Program-made: the position numbers and the translations under genes | Assembly: GCF_000328705.1 (NCBI RefSeq) | Contig: NC_019673.1 | Location: forward strand, 2,480,001 to 2,544,000 | DNA from: Saccharothrix espanaensis DSM 44229 | Lineage (GTDB): Bacteria > Actinomycetota > Actinomycetes > Mycobacteriales > Pseudonocardiaceae | Direction: 5' to 3' | DNA: 64,000 bases | Shown here: in pieces, positions 45,860-54,037 of the stretch | How the letters are laid out: every line of letters begins with the position of its first letter | How positions within the stretch are numbered: position 1 is the stretch's first letter | The notes under the pieces: generated by a model | Seen by the model: only the letters and a program-made list of their open reading frames with translations | Databases searched by the model: none | What the model was told of the DNA's origin: nothing

Positions 45860-47251
45860 TCAGCGGTGCTCGGCGGGCGGTGCGGTGGTGCCGTGCACCC
45901 ACGCCTCGTAGAACGCCGTCAGGTCCAGGTCCGCGACCGCGGCGGTGTAGAGCTCCCAGTCGTGCCAGCCCTGGTTCCAGTTGTCGTTGATCTCCGGGAA
46001 CTCCCGCAGCACGGCGAAGAACTTGTCGTCACCGATCTTCTTGCGCAGCGCGTGCACCATCAGCACGCCCTTGTCGGTGACGGCGAACTCCCTGCCCCGC
46101 CCCGGATCGGCGAGCTTGCGGGCCCAGAACGCGGTGTCCGCGCGGCCCAGCCCCTCCTGGTAGCGCTGCTCGACCGGCAGCCCGCCGCGCGACTCCTCCC
46201 ACAGCCACACCAGGTACCAGGCGAACGACTCGACCAGCGGCTGGTCCTGCCACATCTTGATGGCCAACTTGTTCCCCCACCACTGCGCGGCCACCGCGCG
46301 CACCAGCGCCGCCTGGTCGGCGCTCGCGCCGTAGACCGGGCGGCCCTGCGCCGGGTGGGTGTAGGCGAGCCGGTCGGCGACGTACATGCCGCCGGCCGTC
46401 GAGTACGGGTAAGGCCCGAGCTTGCCGGCGAGGAACTCCACGACGGCGGGCAGCGACGCGGCGAGCGCGGTGCTCGTGCCGGGCGCGAACGCGTCGAGCA
46501 CGGGCGTGCCGCCGGGCAGCGCGGACTCCCGCACGGTGAACCGGTCGACTCCGATCACCGTGGCCGACGGCGCGATCGGCGTCTCCTCGGACCACCGTCC
46601 TTTGTGGATCTTGTCGCGCACGCCGTTGGACACGACGGTCCAGCCGGGCGGGACCGCCGCGTCGAGGTGGAAGGTCGCCTTGTCGGCCGTGGTGTCGTTG
46701 ACCGGGAACCAGGTCGACGCCGAGTGCGGCGCGCCGGCGGCGAACGCGCCCCCGGTGCGGGAGACCCGCCACCCGGTCACGCCGCGCGGCGTCGACTCGG
46801 CCACCGGCCGGCCGCAGTAGACGACCTCGACCTTGAACGAGGTGCCCGCCGCCAGGGCGGTGGCCGGCGTGATGACCAGCTCGTGCTCCTTGGCACGGCT
46901 GAACTTCGCGGGCACGCCGTCGACCTTCACCGATGTCACGGACAGCCCGCGCAGGTCGAGGTCGAACCGGCTCAGCCGCTGCGTGGTCGTCGCCGTCACG
47001 ACCGTCCGGGCGGTCAGGAACCGCAGGTTCGGGTCGTAGGACAGCGAGACGGCGTAGTCGGCCACGTCGTACCCGCCGTTGCCGTCGGTGGGGTAGTAGG
47101 GGTCGACGCCGAGCACCGTGCCGTTCGGCGCGACGTGGACGTACCCGTCGGTGCCGATCGTGTCGTCCGCGTGCGCCGGTGGGGCACACAGGGACAGGCC
47201 GCACAGCAGCAGGGTGGCGGACGTGACCGTCCGCCGGATCCGCACAGCCAT
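45860..47251 (-). CDS. Secreted M1-aminopeptidase-like protein lacking the zinc motif (pseudoenzyme)
   Basis: 463 residues with a signal peptide (ATLLLCGLSLCAPPAHA). The fold is that of short actinobacterial M1 peptidases: beta N-terminal domain (VADYAVSLSYDPNLRFLTAR, FDLDLRGLSVTSVKVDG) and the thermolysin-like helical domain. Where the family has HELAHQWFG, this protein reads RAVAAQWWG, so both zinc His and the catalytic Glu are lost. The downstream LNEGFATY becomes LVESFAWY (only the Glu ligand kept), and the GAMEN-like segment reads GGMYV. Peptidase activity is therefore not expected; a binding, inhibitory or chaperone role is possible. Confidence 0.85.
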   Translation of the reverse strand: MAVRIRRTVTSATLLLCGLSLCAPPAHADDTIGTDGYVHVAPNGTVLGVDPYYPTDGNGGYDVADYAVSLSYDPNLRFLTARTVVTATTTQRLSRFDLDLRGLSVTSVKVDGVPAKFSRAKEHELVITPATALAAGTSFKVEVVYCGRPVAESTPRGVTGWRVSRTGGAFAAGAPHSASTWFPVNDTTADKATFHLDAAVPPGWTVVSNGVRDKIHKGRWSEETPIAPSATVIGVDRFTVRESALPGGTPVLDAFAPGTSTALAASLPAVVEFLAGKLGPYPYSTAGGMYVADRLAYTHPAQGRPVYGASADQAALVRAVAAQWWGNKLAIKMWQDQPLVESFAWYLVWLWEESRGGLPVEQRYQEGLGRADTAFWARKLADPGRGREFAVTDKGVLMVHALRKKIGDDKFFAVLREFPEINDNWNQGWHDWELYTAAVADLDLTAFYEAWVHGTTAPPAEHR

Positions 47252-47329
47252 AGGGGAAACCTCTCGCGCGCAGGGTCAGGGCCGGGTCAGTCTCGATCGA
47301 CCGCCCGGCCCCGGACCACTGCCAGTTGC

Positions 47330-48433
47330 CTATGCCTGGGCGTTATCCCGGCCGGCCCACGCCTTGGCCAGCCCCAGCTTGCCCCCGGTGTGCATCAGCG
47401 AGCCGGAGTACAGCCTGCTCGCCAGCAGCACGATCACCACCACGGTGGCGGCCAGCAGCCCCAGCGCGGCCACCGCCTCCCACGCCTGCGCCTGACCCGC
47501 GAACAGCCGCACCGGCATCGCGATCGCGGCGGAGAACGGCACGAACGACAGCACCGTCATCACGGTCGCGTTGTCGGAGAAGAACAGCACGCCGAAGTAC
47601 GGCCCGAACACCAGCATCATCACCAACCCCATGCTGGAGCCCAGGTCCTCCTGCCGGCTGACCAGCGAGCCCGCCACCGCCCACATCGAGGCCAGCAGCA
47701 CGAAACCCAGCAGCAGGAACGGCACGAACCAGCCCAGCGCGGGCGCGATCAGCGCCAGCAGCTGCGAGTGCCCGCCCAGGCCGAGCGCGATCGGCGTGAC
47801 GGCCGCGATCACCGCCACCTGCCCGAGCGTGAGCAGCGCGTGGCCCACGATCTTGCCCGCCAGCAGGGCCCGCACCGGGATCGTGGACACCAGGATCTCC
47901 ACGATCCGGGTCTGCTTCTCGGTGACCGTGCTCTGCGCGATCGCCGCGCCGCCCATCCCGAACAGCAGGAACACGAACGCGAACACCATGATCACCAGTT
48001 GCCGCAGGCCCTGGTCGACGTCGGACGGGTCCAGCAGGTCGACCGGGGGAGCGGTGCGCAGCGACCCAAGCACGTCCACCGGCGGGTCGTTCAACGCGAT
48101 CACCCGCACGCCGGTCGCGGACGTCCCGCTCTCGTCGGGCACCACGGCCGCCTTGACCTCGTCGTCGCGGATCAACGCCCGCGCGGCCTCGACGTCGGCG
48201 ACCTGCCGGACCTCCAACCCGCTGTCGGCCAGCACGGCCACGGCCTTGGGTCCCACCGCGGCGACCTTCGTCTGGCCACCGCCCAGCACCGTGGGCAGCA
48301 CGGCCATCGCGAACAGGCCGGCCACGATCACCGCCAGGCCGATCCAGAAACCCTTGGTGCGCAGGAGGGTCCTGATCTCGCGTTCGGCGACCAGCCGGGT
48401 GGCGGCGGCGAAGCTCTGCGTCCCGGTCGACAT
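47330..48433 (-). CDS. ABC-2 type transporter permease (NatB-like)
   Basis: 367 residues. TM near the N-terminus (FWIGLAVIVAGLFAMAVLP), a large extracytoplasmic domain (~60-170), then five or more TMs with the conserved AIAQSTVTEKQTRIVEILVS and PVRALLAGKIVGHALL segments of the NatB/YhaP group. It begins immediately after the stop of the ATPase gene, so the two form one exporter. The substrate is unknown. Confidence 0.88.
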   Translation of the reverse strand: MSTGTQSFAAATRLVAEREIRTLLRTKGFWIGLAVIVAGLFAMAVLPTVLGGGQTKVAAVGPKAVAVLADSGLEVRQVADVEAARALIRDDEVKAAVVPDESGTSATGVRVIALNDPPVDVLGSLRTAPPVDLLDPSDVDQGLRQLVIMVFAFVFLLFGMGGAAIAQSTVTEKQTRIVEILVSTIPVRALLAGKIVGHALLTLGQVAVIAAVTPIALGLGGHSQLLALIAPALGWFVPFLLLGFVLLASMWAVAGSLVSRQEDLGSSMGLVMMLVFGPYFGVLFFSDNATVMTVLSFVPFSAAIAMPVRLFAGQAQAWEAVAALGLLAATVVVIVLLASRLYSGSLMHTGGKLGLAKAWAGRDNAQA

Positions 48434-49315
48434 CTAGATCGCCTCCATGAAGATCTCGTCCAGCGTCGGCACGACGGGGGTGAAACCGCGCACCGGGCCC
48501 CGGCGCAGCGCGGTGTCCAGCACGAGCTGGTCGGCGTCCGGCGTGAGCAGCTCGAACACCGCGCGCGGCCCGTCCACGTCCACGACCTGAACGCCCGGGA
48601 CGTCCCGCACCCACCCCGCGTCGGAGGCCACGACCAGTTCGAAGCGCGGCGTTCCGTGCCGGGCGCGGAGCTCGTCCCGGGCGCCGCTCGCGGCGATCCG
48701 GCCGCCGGAGATGATGACGACGTCGTCGCACAGCCGTTCCACCACGGCAAGCTGGTGGCTGGAGAACAGCACCGGCACGCCGCCCGCCGCGCGCTCGCGC
48801 AGCACCCGCAGCACGGTCTCGACCGCGATCGGGTCCAGGCCGGAGAACGGCTCGTCCAGGATCAGCAGCACCGGGTCGTGCACCAGGGCGGCGGCGATCT
48901 GCGCACGCTGCTGGTTGCCCAGCGACAGCTCTTCGAGCTTGTCCTTGGCGCGGTGGCCGAGTTCCAGCTCGTCGAGCAGGCGGGCGGTGTTGCGCCGCGC
49001 GGTCTCCTTGTCCAGCCCGTGCAGCCGGCCCAGCCAGGCGATCTGCTCGGCGACCCCCATCTTCGGGTAGAGCCCGCGCTCCTCGGGCATGTACCCGAAC
49101 CGCTGCCGCACCGCCCCGGTGACCGGCTCGCCGTTCCAGGTGACGCTGCCGCTCTGCGCGGCCAGCACGCCCAGCACGATCCGCATGGTGGTGGTCTTGC
49201 CGGACCCGTTCGCCCCCAGGAACCCGGTCATCCGACCGGGCCGCACCTCGAACGACACCCCGTCGAGGACCCGGTGATCGCCGAAGCTCCGGCCGATCGA
49301 TGTCACTGTCAACAT
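48434..49315 (-). CDS. ABC transporter ATP-binding protein (NatA-like)
   Basis: 293 residues from ATG at 49313-49315. Walker A GANGSGKTT, signature LSLGNQQR (Leu-Gly for Gly-Gly in the usual LSGGQ), Walker B LLILDEPFSGLDP, and H-loop FSSHQL. The C-terminal ~80 residues are the accessory domain typical of NatA/YhaQ-like ATPases. Immediately upstream of its permease; separated by 121 bp and a 24-bp palindrome from the two-component genes above. Confidence 0.92.
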   Translation of the reverse strand: MLTVTSIGRSFGDHRVLDGVSFEVRPGRMTGFLGANGSGKTTTMRIVLGVLAAQSGSVTWNGEPVTGAVRQRFGYMPEERGLYPKMGVAEQIAWLGRLHGLDKETARRNTARLLDELELGHRAKDKLEELSLGNQQRAQIAAALVHDPVLLILDEPFSGLDPIAVETVLRVLRERAAGGVPVLFSSHQLAVVERLCDDVVIISGGRIAASGARDELRARHGTPRFELVVASDAGWVRDVPGVQVVDVDGPRAVFELLTPDADQLVLDTALRRGPVRGFTPVVPTLDEIFMEAI

Positions 49316-49371
49316 GCCCGAACGGTAGGCGCGCACCCCTTGCGGGCACGTCCGGCGCGGGACCGACCCCC

Positions 49372-49395
49372 GGCGTCCTCCGCGCGGAGGACGCC
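49372..49395. promoter_or_regulatory. Perfect 24-bp palindrome upstream of the ABC exporter operon
   Basis: 12-bp half-site GGCGTCCTCCGC followed directly by its reverse complement, 57 bp upstream of the ATPase start and 41 bp beyond the response regulator stop. It could be an operator for the exporter or the terminator of the response regulator gene. Confidence 0.6.
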
Positions 49396-49436
49396 GTTCG
49401 GCCGCCGGTCCGGTCACCGGCCGACGGCGGGCCCGG

Positions 49437-50108
49437 TCAGCCGTGACCCGGTGCGACGACGCCGTTCTCGTAGGCGTAGACGACGGCGTGCGTGCGGTCG
49501 CGCAGGCGCAGCTTGACCAGGATGCGCGAGACGTGCGTCTTCACCGTCGTCTCGCCCAGGTACAGCGCCGACGCGATCTCGGCGTTGCTGGCCCCGCGCG
49601 CCAGGTGCACCAGCACCTCGAACTCGCGCTCGGTCAGCTCCGCCGGCCGCGCGGCGCGCGTCGGCGGGCCCGGCGTGGCGAAGCGGGCGATCACCCGGCG
49701 GGTCACCTCGGGGGCCAGCAGGGCGTCGCCGCGGGCCACCACGCGCACCGACTCGACCAGGTCCTCCGGCGACGAGTTCTTCAGCAGGAACCCGCTGGCG
49801 CCCGCCCGCAGCGCCTCGAACAGGTAGTCCTCCCGGTCGAACGTGGTCAGGATGACGACCTTGATCGGGTGCTCCGCGCCGGCCGGGCCGAGGATCCGGC
49901 GGGTCGCCTCCAGCCCGTCCACGCCGGGCATCTGCACGTCCATCAGCACCACGTCCGGCCGCAGCCGCTCGACCACCTCCACGGCGGCCAGGCCGTCCCG
50001 CGCCTCGCCGACCACCTCGATGTCGTCCTCGGTGCCGAGGATGACCCGGAAGCCCGCCCGGACCAGGTCCTGGTCGTCGGCGAGCACCACGCGCAGCGCG
50101 CCGCTCAT
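49437..50108 (-). CDS. NarL/LuxR-family response regulator
   Basis: 223 residues from ATG at 50106-50108, which overlaps the kinase stop (ATGA). Receiver with VVLADDQ, phospho-acceptor Asp57 (VVLMDVQMPG), ILTTFDRED and FLLKNSS. LuxR HTH: LTEREFEVLVHLARGASNAEI and LGETTVKTHVSRILVKL. Cognate of the overlapping kinase; the downstream ABC exporter is a plausible target. Confidence 0.93.
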   Translation of the reverse strand: MSGALRVVLADDQDLVRAGFRVILGTEDDIEVVGEARDGLAAVEVVERLRPDVVLMDVQMPGVDGLEATRRILGPAGAEHPIKVVILTTFDREDYLFEALRAGASGFLLKNSSPEDLVESVRVVARGDALLAPEVTRRVIARFATPGPPTRAARPAELTEREFEVLVHLARGASNAEIASALYLGETTVKTHVSRILVKLRLRDRTHAVVYAYENGVVAPGHG

Positions 50109-51403
50109 ACCGGGAACCACGCCCGCACCCGGTAGCCGCCGCCGCGCCGGGGCCCGGCCTCCAGCCGACCGCCGTGCACCGCCACCCGCTCCCGCATCCC
50201 GACCAGCCCGAACCCGCCCCGCTCGGGCGCGCCCGACCGGCCGCGGCCGTCGTCGGCCACCTCGACCTCCAGCGTCGTCTCCAGGAACCGCACCCGGACG
50301 TCCGCCCGGCGCGCGCCCGCGTGCTTCACCACGTTGGTCAACGACTCCTGCACGATCCGGTACGCCGAGAGCGCCACCGCCGCCGGCACCGGGCGCGGGT
50401 CGCCGAACACGCCGTGGTCGACGTCGAGCCCGGTGGAGCGCGCCATCGCGGCCAGCTCGGGCAGCTGCGCCAACCCCGGCGAGGACGTCTCGCCGCCCTC
50501 CTGCTCGGGCTCCTCGTCCGGCTCGGCCCGCAGCACGCCGAGCAGCCCGCGCAACTCGCCGATCGCCGTGCGGGCGGTCTCCTCGACCGTCTGCAACGCC
50601 GACCGGGCCAGGTCCGGGTCGCGGTCGAGCACCCGCCGGGCCGCGCCCGCCTGCACGCCCATCACCGACACGTGGTGCGCCACCACGTCGTGCAGGTCAC
50701 GGGCGATGCGCACGCGTTCGGCGACGATCGCGCCGCGGGTGTTCTGCTCCTGCGACAGCCGCAACTGCTCGCCCCAGTGCGCGAGCTCGGCCCGCCGGCG
50801 CGCGGACAGCCACGCCATGCCGCCGAAGAAGTACGCGGACAGGAAGAACATCAGGTTGAACACGATCCCGTAGAGCACCGACGCCAGCACCGGGTCCAGC
50901 GGCCCGGCCGCGCGCTCGAACGCCGGCGAGGGCGTGATGGTGAACCGCACCAGCCCGAACCCCAGCCAGCCGAACATCACCACGATGACGCCGATCCGCA
51001 CCCGCCGCGCGGCGGTCCGGTTCTCGGCCCACGCGCCGGCGCTGTAGAGGGCGATGAACAGCGCGATGGACGGGATCAGGTTGTCGCCGACGTGGCGGGC
51101 CTGCCCGGCGAGGAACACCACGCCGACCACGAGCGGCACGATCAGCGGGTACCGCCGCCGCAGCGCCAGCGGCGCGCTCACCGCGACGCCCCACGCGTAC
51201 TGCTCGGCCAGCGCCGGGCCGCTGCCCGCGGGGTGCACGCCCATGCTGCTGACCAGGGCCGTCATCACCACCGACCCGGCGGCCACGGCGAGCGCGAGCC
51301 ACCAGTCGTGGCGCTGCCGCGCGGGGGTGGGACGGGGTCGTCGCCACTGGCTCCAGTCGAGGTCCCCGGCCGGTCGCGGCGGGTCGTCGGGACGGGGAGT
51401 CAT
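50105..51403 (-). CDS. DesK-like sensor histidine kinase
   Basis: 432 residues from ATG at 51401-51403. About five N-terminal TM segments (residues ~35-210), HisKA_3 with RVRIARDLHDVVAHHVSVM, and a HATPase with N box QESLTNVVKHAGARRADV, D box VADDGRGRSG and G box GFGLVGMRERV. Divergent from the ArsR-peptide deformylase operon, with 94 bp between starts. Translationally coupled to its response regulator. Confidence 0.92.
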   Translation of the reverse strand: MTPRPDDPPRPAGDLDWSQWRRPRPTPARQRHDWWLALAVAAGSVVMTALVSSMGVHPAGSGPALAEQYAWGVAVSAPLALRRRYPLIVPLVVGVVFLAGQARHVGDNLIPSIALFIALYSAGAWAENRTAARRVRIGVIVVMFGWLGFGLVRFTITPSPAFERAAGPLDPVLASVLYGIVFNLMFFLSAYFFGGMAWLSARRRAELAHWGEQLRLSQEQNTRGAIVAERVRIARDLHDVVAHHVSVMGVQAGAARRVLDRDPDLARSALQTVEETARTAIGELRGLLGVLRAEPDEEPEQEGGETSSPGLAQLPELAAMARSTGLDVDHGVFGDPRPVPAAVALSAYRIVQESLTNVVKHAGARRADVRVRFLETTLEVEVADDGRGRSGAPERGGFGLVGMRERVAVHGGRLEAGPRRGGGYRVRAWFPV

Positions 51404-51458
51404 GCCCCAGAACGTAGCTTGCGGTCGAGGTCGGAGGCCCGCCGGGTGCGCAGCCCCG

Positions 51459-51493
51459 ACTTTGCAGAGCAGAGTGTGCAAAGTAGACTTTGC
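51459..51493 (+). promoter_or_regulatory. Inverted repeat over a likely leaderless promoter of the ArsR gene
   Basis: ACTTTGCA (51459-51466) and TGCAAAGT (51477-51484) form an inverted repeat, and GACTTTGC recurs at 51486-51493. A TTGCAG (51462-51467) and TAGACT (51484-51489) pair with 16-bp spacing lies so close to the ATG at 51498 that the transcript would be leaderless. Likely autoregulatory operator. Confidence 0.5.
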
Positions 51494-51497
51494 GGTC

Positions 51498-52004
51498 ATG
51501 GGCACCGATGAGGACGTCGCGCTGGACCGGGCGCGCGCCCGCAGCCACCCGTTGCGGCTGGCGCTGCTCGACCTGCTGGCGCGCGGACCGCTGACCGCGA
51601 CCGGGGCGGCCGCCGAACTGGGCACCAACAGCGGGGCGACGTCGTTCCACCTGCGCCGGCTGGCGCTGTTCGGGCTGGTGGAGGAGGTGGCCGGGCACAC
51701 CGGCCGGGAGAAGCCCTGGCGGCTGGCGTCGCAGCCCGCCGACGCGCTGGACGAGCGGGACGACCTGCGCTACGCCCGGTGGCGCGAACAGCGGCACCGC
51801 TACCCGCGGCGGTGGCGGCGGCAGTCGGCCGCCGGCTACACCCTGCACTTGACGCCGGACGAGGTGGACGCGCTGGGCGCCGCCATCCTCGACCTGGTCG
51901 CGCCCTACTTCGACCGCGACCAGGACCCGCCGGCGGGCTCCGCCCCGGTCGCGCTGACCACCCGGATGTTCCCGCTGGCCGCACCGGAGGAACTGGAGCC
52001 GTGA
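51498..52004 (+). CDS. ArsR-type winged-helix regulator
   Basis: 168 residues from ATG at 51498; no Shine-Dalgarno sequence precedes it, in keeping with a leaderless start. HTH: PLRLALLDLLARGPLTATGA, LGTNSGATSFHLRRLALFGLV. The C-terminal ~85 residues (YTLHLTPDEVDALGAAILDL) are those of the larger helix_turn_helix/ArsR-like actinobacterial regulators. Its stop overlaps the GTG of the peptide deformylase gene (GTGA), so the pair is translationally coupled. Confidence 0.85.
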   Translation: MGTDEDVALDRARARSHPLRLALLDLLARGPLTATGAAAELGTNSGATSFHLRRLALFGLVEEVAGHTGREKPWRLASQPADALDERDDLRYARWREQRHRYPRRWRRQSAAGYTLHLTPDEVDALGAAILDLVAPYFDRDQDPPAGSAPVALTTRMFPLAAPEELEP

Positions 52005-52516
52005 GCCGACTGCCGATCGTCCTGTTCGGCCGGCCGGTGCTGCACGCGCCGACCCGTCCGGTGGAGGTCTTCGACGACGACCTGCGGCGGCTGGTCGCGG
52101 ACCTGGTCGAGACGATGGCCGCCGCGCCGGGCGCGGGCCTGGCGGCCAACCAGGTCGGCGTCGACCTGCGGCTGTTCGTCTACGACTGCGGGCCCGGCCG
52201 GCGGGGTTGCCTGGTCAACCCGGTGCTGGAACGCCTGCCCGGCGGTCTCCAGGACGGCGAGGAGGGCTGCCTGTCCGCGCCGGGCCTGGCCTACGCCACG
52301 CCTCGGGCGTTGAACGTGCGGTGCAGCGGGGTGGACGAGCACGGGGTGCCACAGGTGGTCGAGGCGACGGGGTACCTGGCGCGGTGCTTCCAGCACGAGG
52401 TCGACCACCTCGACGGGACGGTCTACCTGGAACGCTTGGGCGGCAAGGCCCGCAGGCAAGCGGAACGCGACGTGGCGAACGCGTCCTGGCACGGCCGGGA
52501 CGTGCGGTACGTCTGA
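52001..52516 (+). CDS. def: Peptide deformylase
   Basis: 171 residues from GTG at 52001, overlapping the ArsR stop. Removes the formyl group from nascent N-terminal methionine. All three motifs are intact: GAGLAANQVG, EEGCLSAPG (metal ligand Cys90), and QHEVDHLDG (His132, Glu133, His136). Position in an ArsR-controlled operon, away from fmt or other translation genes, suggests an accessory, conditionally expressed deformylase. Confidence 0.93.
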   Translation: MSRLPIVLFGRPVLHAPTRPVEVFDDDLRRLVADLVETMAAAPGAGLAANQVGVDLRLFVYDCGPGRRGCLVNPVLERLPGGLQDGEEGCLSAPGLAYATPRALNVRCSGVDEHGVPQVVEATGYLARCFQHEVDHLDGTVYLERLGGKARRQAERDVANASWHGRDVRYV

Positions 52517-52977
52517 ACACCGGGCCGGAAGTCCGGCTCGTGACCCTTGGGCAGCCAGGGTGAGGTCCGGGGTGCGGCGGTGGTGGGCATCTGCTCGGTG
52601 GTGTGGTTGCGGAAGCAGGCGTGGGTCTGTCGGACGCGGGCGGTACTTCACGCCCTCGATCGGCATGAGGTGGGGTGTCTGGCGAGCCCCCGCCGGGTGA
52701 TGCCGCTGTGGTGGGTGCAGCCGTTGTCGCCGACGACCGCGACGGCGAGGGGCGGTGAGCGGCAGGTCGGTGTCGGCGGCCCGTCTCCGCTCGACCGCCC
52801 GCAAGACTCCGCTGTGGAGCGCCCACAACAGTCCACAGTGGACTAAAGGCGTGGTCCGCCGCCGTCGAGCATGAGAATCTCACGGTCTGGCGGGTGTGCC
52901 GCGCACTGGTCGGCGCACGACCGCGCCTCGGAGAACCAGCCGAACCCGCGGCCCGGCCCAGCGCAGGAGAAAACCCC
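52517..52977. other. Intergenic region with no recognised gene
   Basis: 461 bp. Minus-strand stretches around 52650-52750 (AVAVVGDNGCTHHSGITRRG) have some coding character but are interrupted, and may be a gene relic. A palindrome AGTCCACAGTGGACT lies at 52830-52844, upstream of the esterase gene. Confidence 0.35.
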
Positions 52978-53940
52978 ATGCCACGGACGTTCGACATGCC
53001 CCGCGAGGAACTCGCGACCTACCAGGGCACGAACCCCCGCCCGGAGGACTTCGACGTCTACTGGGACGGCGCGCTCGCCGAGCTGGACACCCTCGACCCC
53101 GGCGTGACCACCGAACCCGCCGCGTTCCAGACCCCGTTCGCCGAGTGCTCGCACCTGTGGTTCACCGGCACCGGCGGGGCGCGGGTGCACGCCAAGCTGC
53201 TGCGCCCGCGTGCCGGGGCGGGTCCGCGCCCGGCGGTGCTGATGTTCCACGGCTACAACGCGGGCTCGCCGGACTGGTCGGAGATGCTCGGCCACGTCGC
53301 GCTCGGCCACACCGTCGCCGCACTGGACTGCCGGGGCCAGGGCGGTCGGTCGCAGGACGTCGGCGGCGTGACCGGCTGGACGTTCCAGGGGCACATCGTG
53401 CGCGGCTTGGAGGACGCGCCGGACAACCTCTACTTCCGCCACGTCTACCTGGACACCGCGCTGCCGGCCCGGATCGTGATGGGCCTCGACGGCGTGGACC
53501 CGGACCGGGTCGGCGCGACGGGCATCAGCCAAGGCGGCGGGCTCACCCTCGCCTGCGCCGCGCTGGAGCCCAGGATCAAGCCGGCCGCGCCGGTCTACCC
53601 GTTCCTCAGCGACTTCCAGCGGGTGTGGGACCTCGACCTCGCGGTGGACGCCTACGAGGAGCTCACCGAGTGGTTCCGCCGCTTCGACCCGTTGCACGAG
53701 CGGGAGAAGGACGTGTTCACCCGGCTCGGCTACGTCGACGTTCAGCACCTCGCGCCGCGCATCCGCGCCGAGGTGCTGCTGGGCACCGCGCTTGGCGACA
53801 CCGAGTGCCCGCCGTCCACCCAGTTCGCCGCGTTCAACAAGATCCCGGGCCCGAAGCGGGTCATCGCCTACCCCGACCACAAGCACGAACTCCTGCCCCT
53901 GCACAGCGACACCATCTACACCTTCCTCTCCGCGCTCTGA
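52978..53940 (+). CDS. Acetylxylan esterase / cephalosporin-C deacetylase family (CE7)
   Basis: 320 residues from ATG at 52978 with AGGAG ~9 nt upstream. CE7 alpha/beta hydrolase: early [16 protein letters not shown], oxyanion region [17 protein letters not shown] (the CE7 RGQ motif), nucleophile GISQGGG, and catalytic His in PDHKHELL. No signal peptide, so cytoplasmic. Deacetylates small acetylated oligosaccharides or antibiotics such as cephalosporin C; the true substrate is unknown. Confidence 0.92.
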   Translation: MPRTFDMPREELATYQGTNPRPEDFDVYWDGALAELDTLDPGVTTEPAAFQTPFAECSHLWFTGTGGARVHAKLLRPRAGAGPRPAVLMFHGYNAGSPDWSEMLGHVALGHTVAALDCRGQGGRSQDVGGVTGWTFQGHIVRGLEDAPDNLYFRHVYLDTALPARIVMGLDGVDPDRVGATGISQGGGLTLACAALEPRIKPAAPVYPFLSDFQRVWDLDLAVDAYEELTEWFRRFDPLHEREKDVFTRLGYVDVQHLAPRIRAEVLLGTALGDTECPPSTQFAAFNKIPGPKRVIAYPDHKHELLPLHSDTIYTFLSAL

Positions 53941-54037
53941 GCGTGTCCGCCCGTCCCCTCGGTCGCCGGCACCGGTCCCGGACCGCGGCGGCGTCCCGCG
54001 ACAGCCCCGACGGCGGGTTCGGCGACCCCGGGTCCCC

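Noticed and set aside
45866-49516. A 1216-codon open frame on the plus strand
   Set aside because: It spans the M1-like and ABC transporter genes in antisense; composition is repetitive Gln/His/Arg and no domain is seen.
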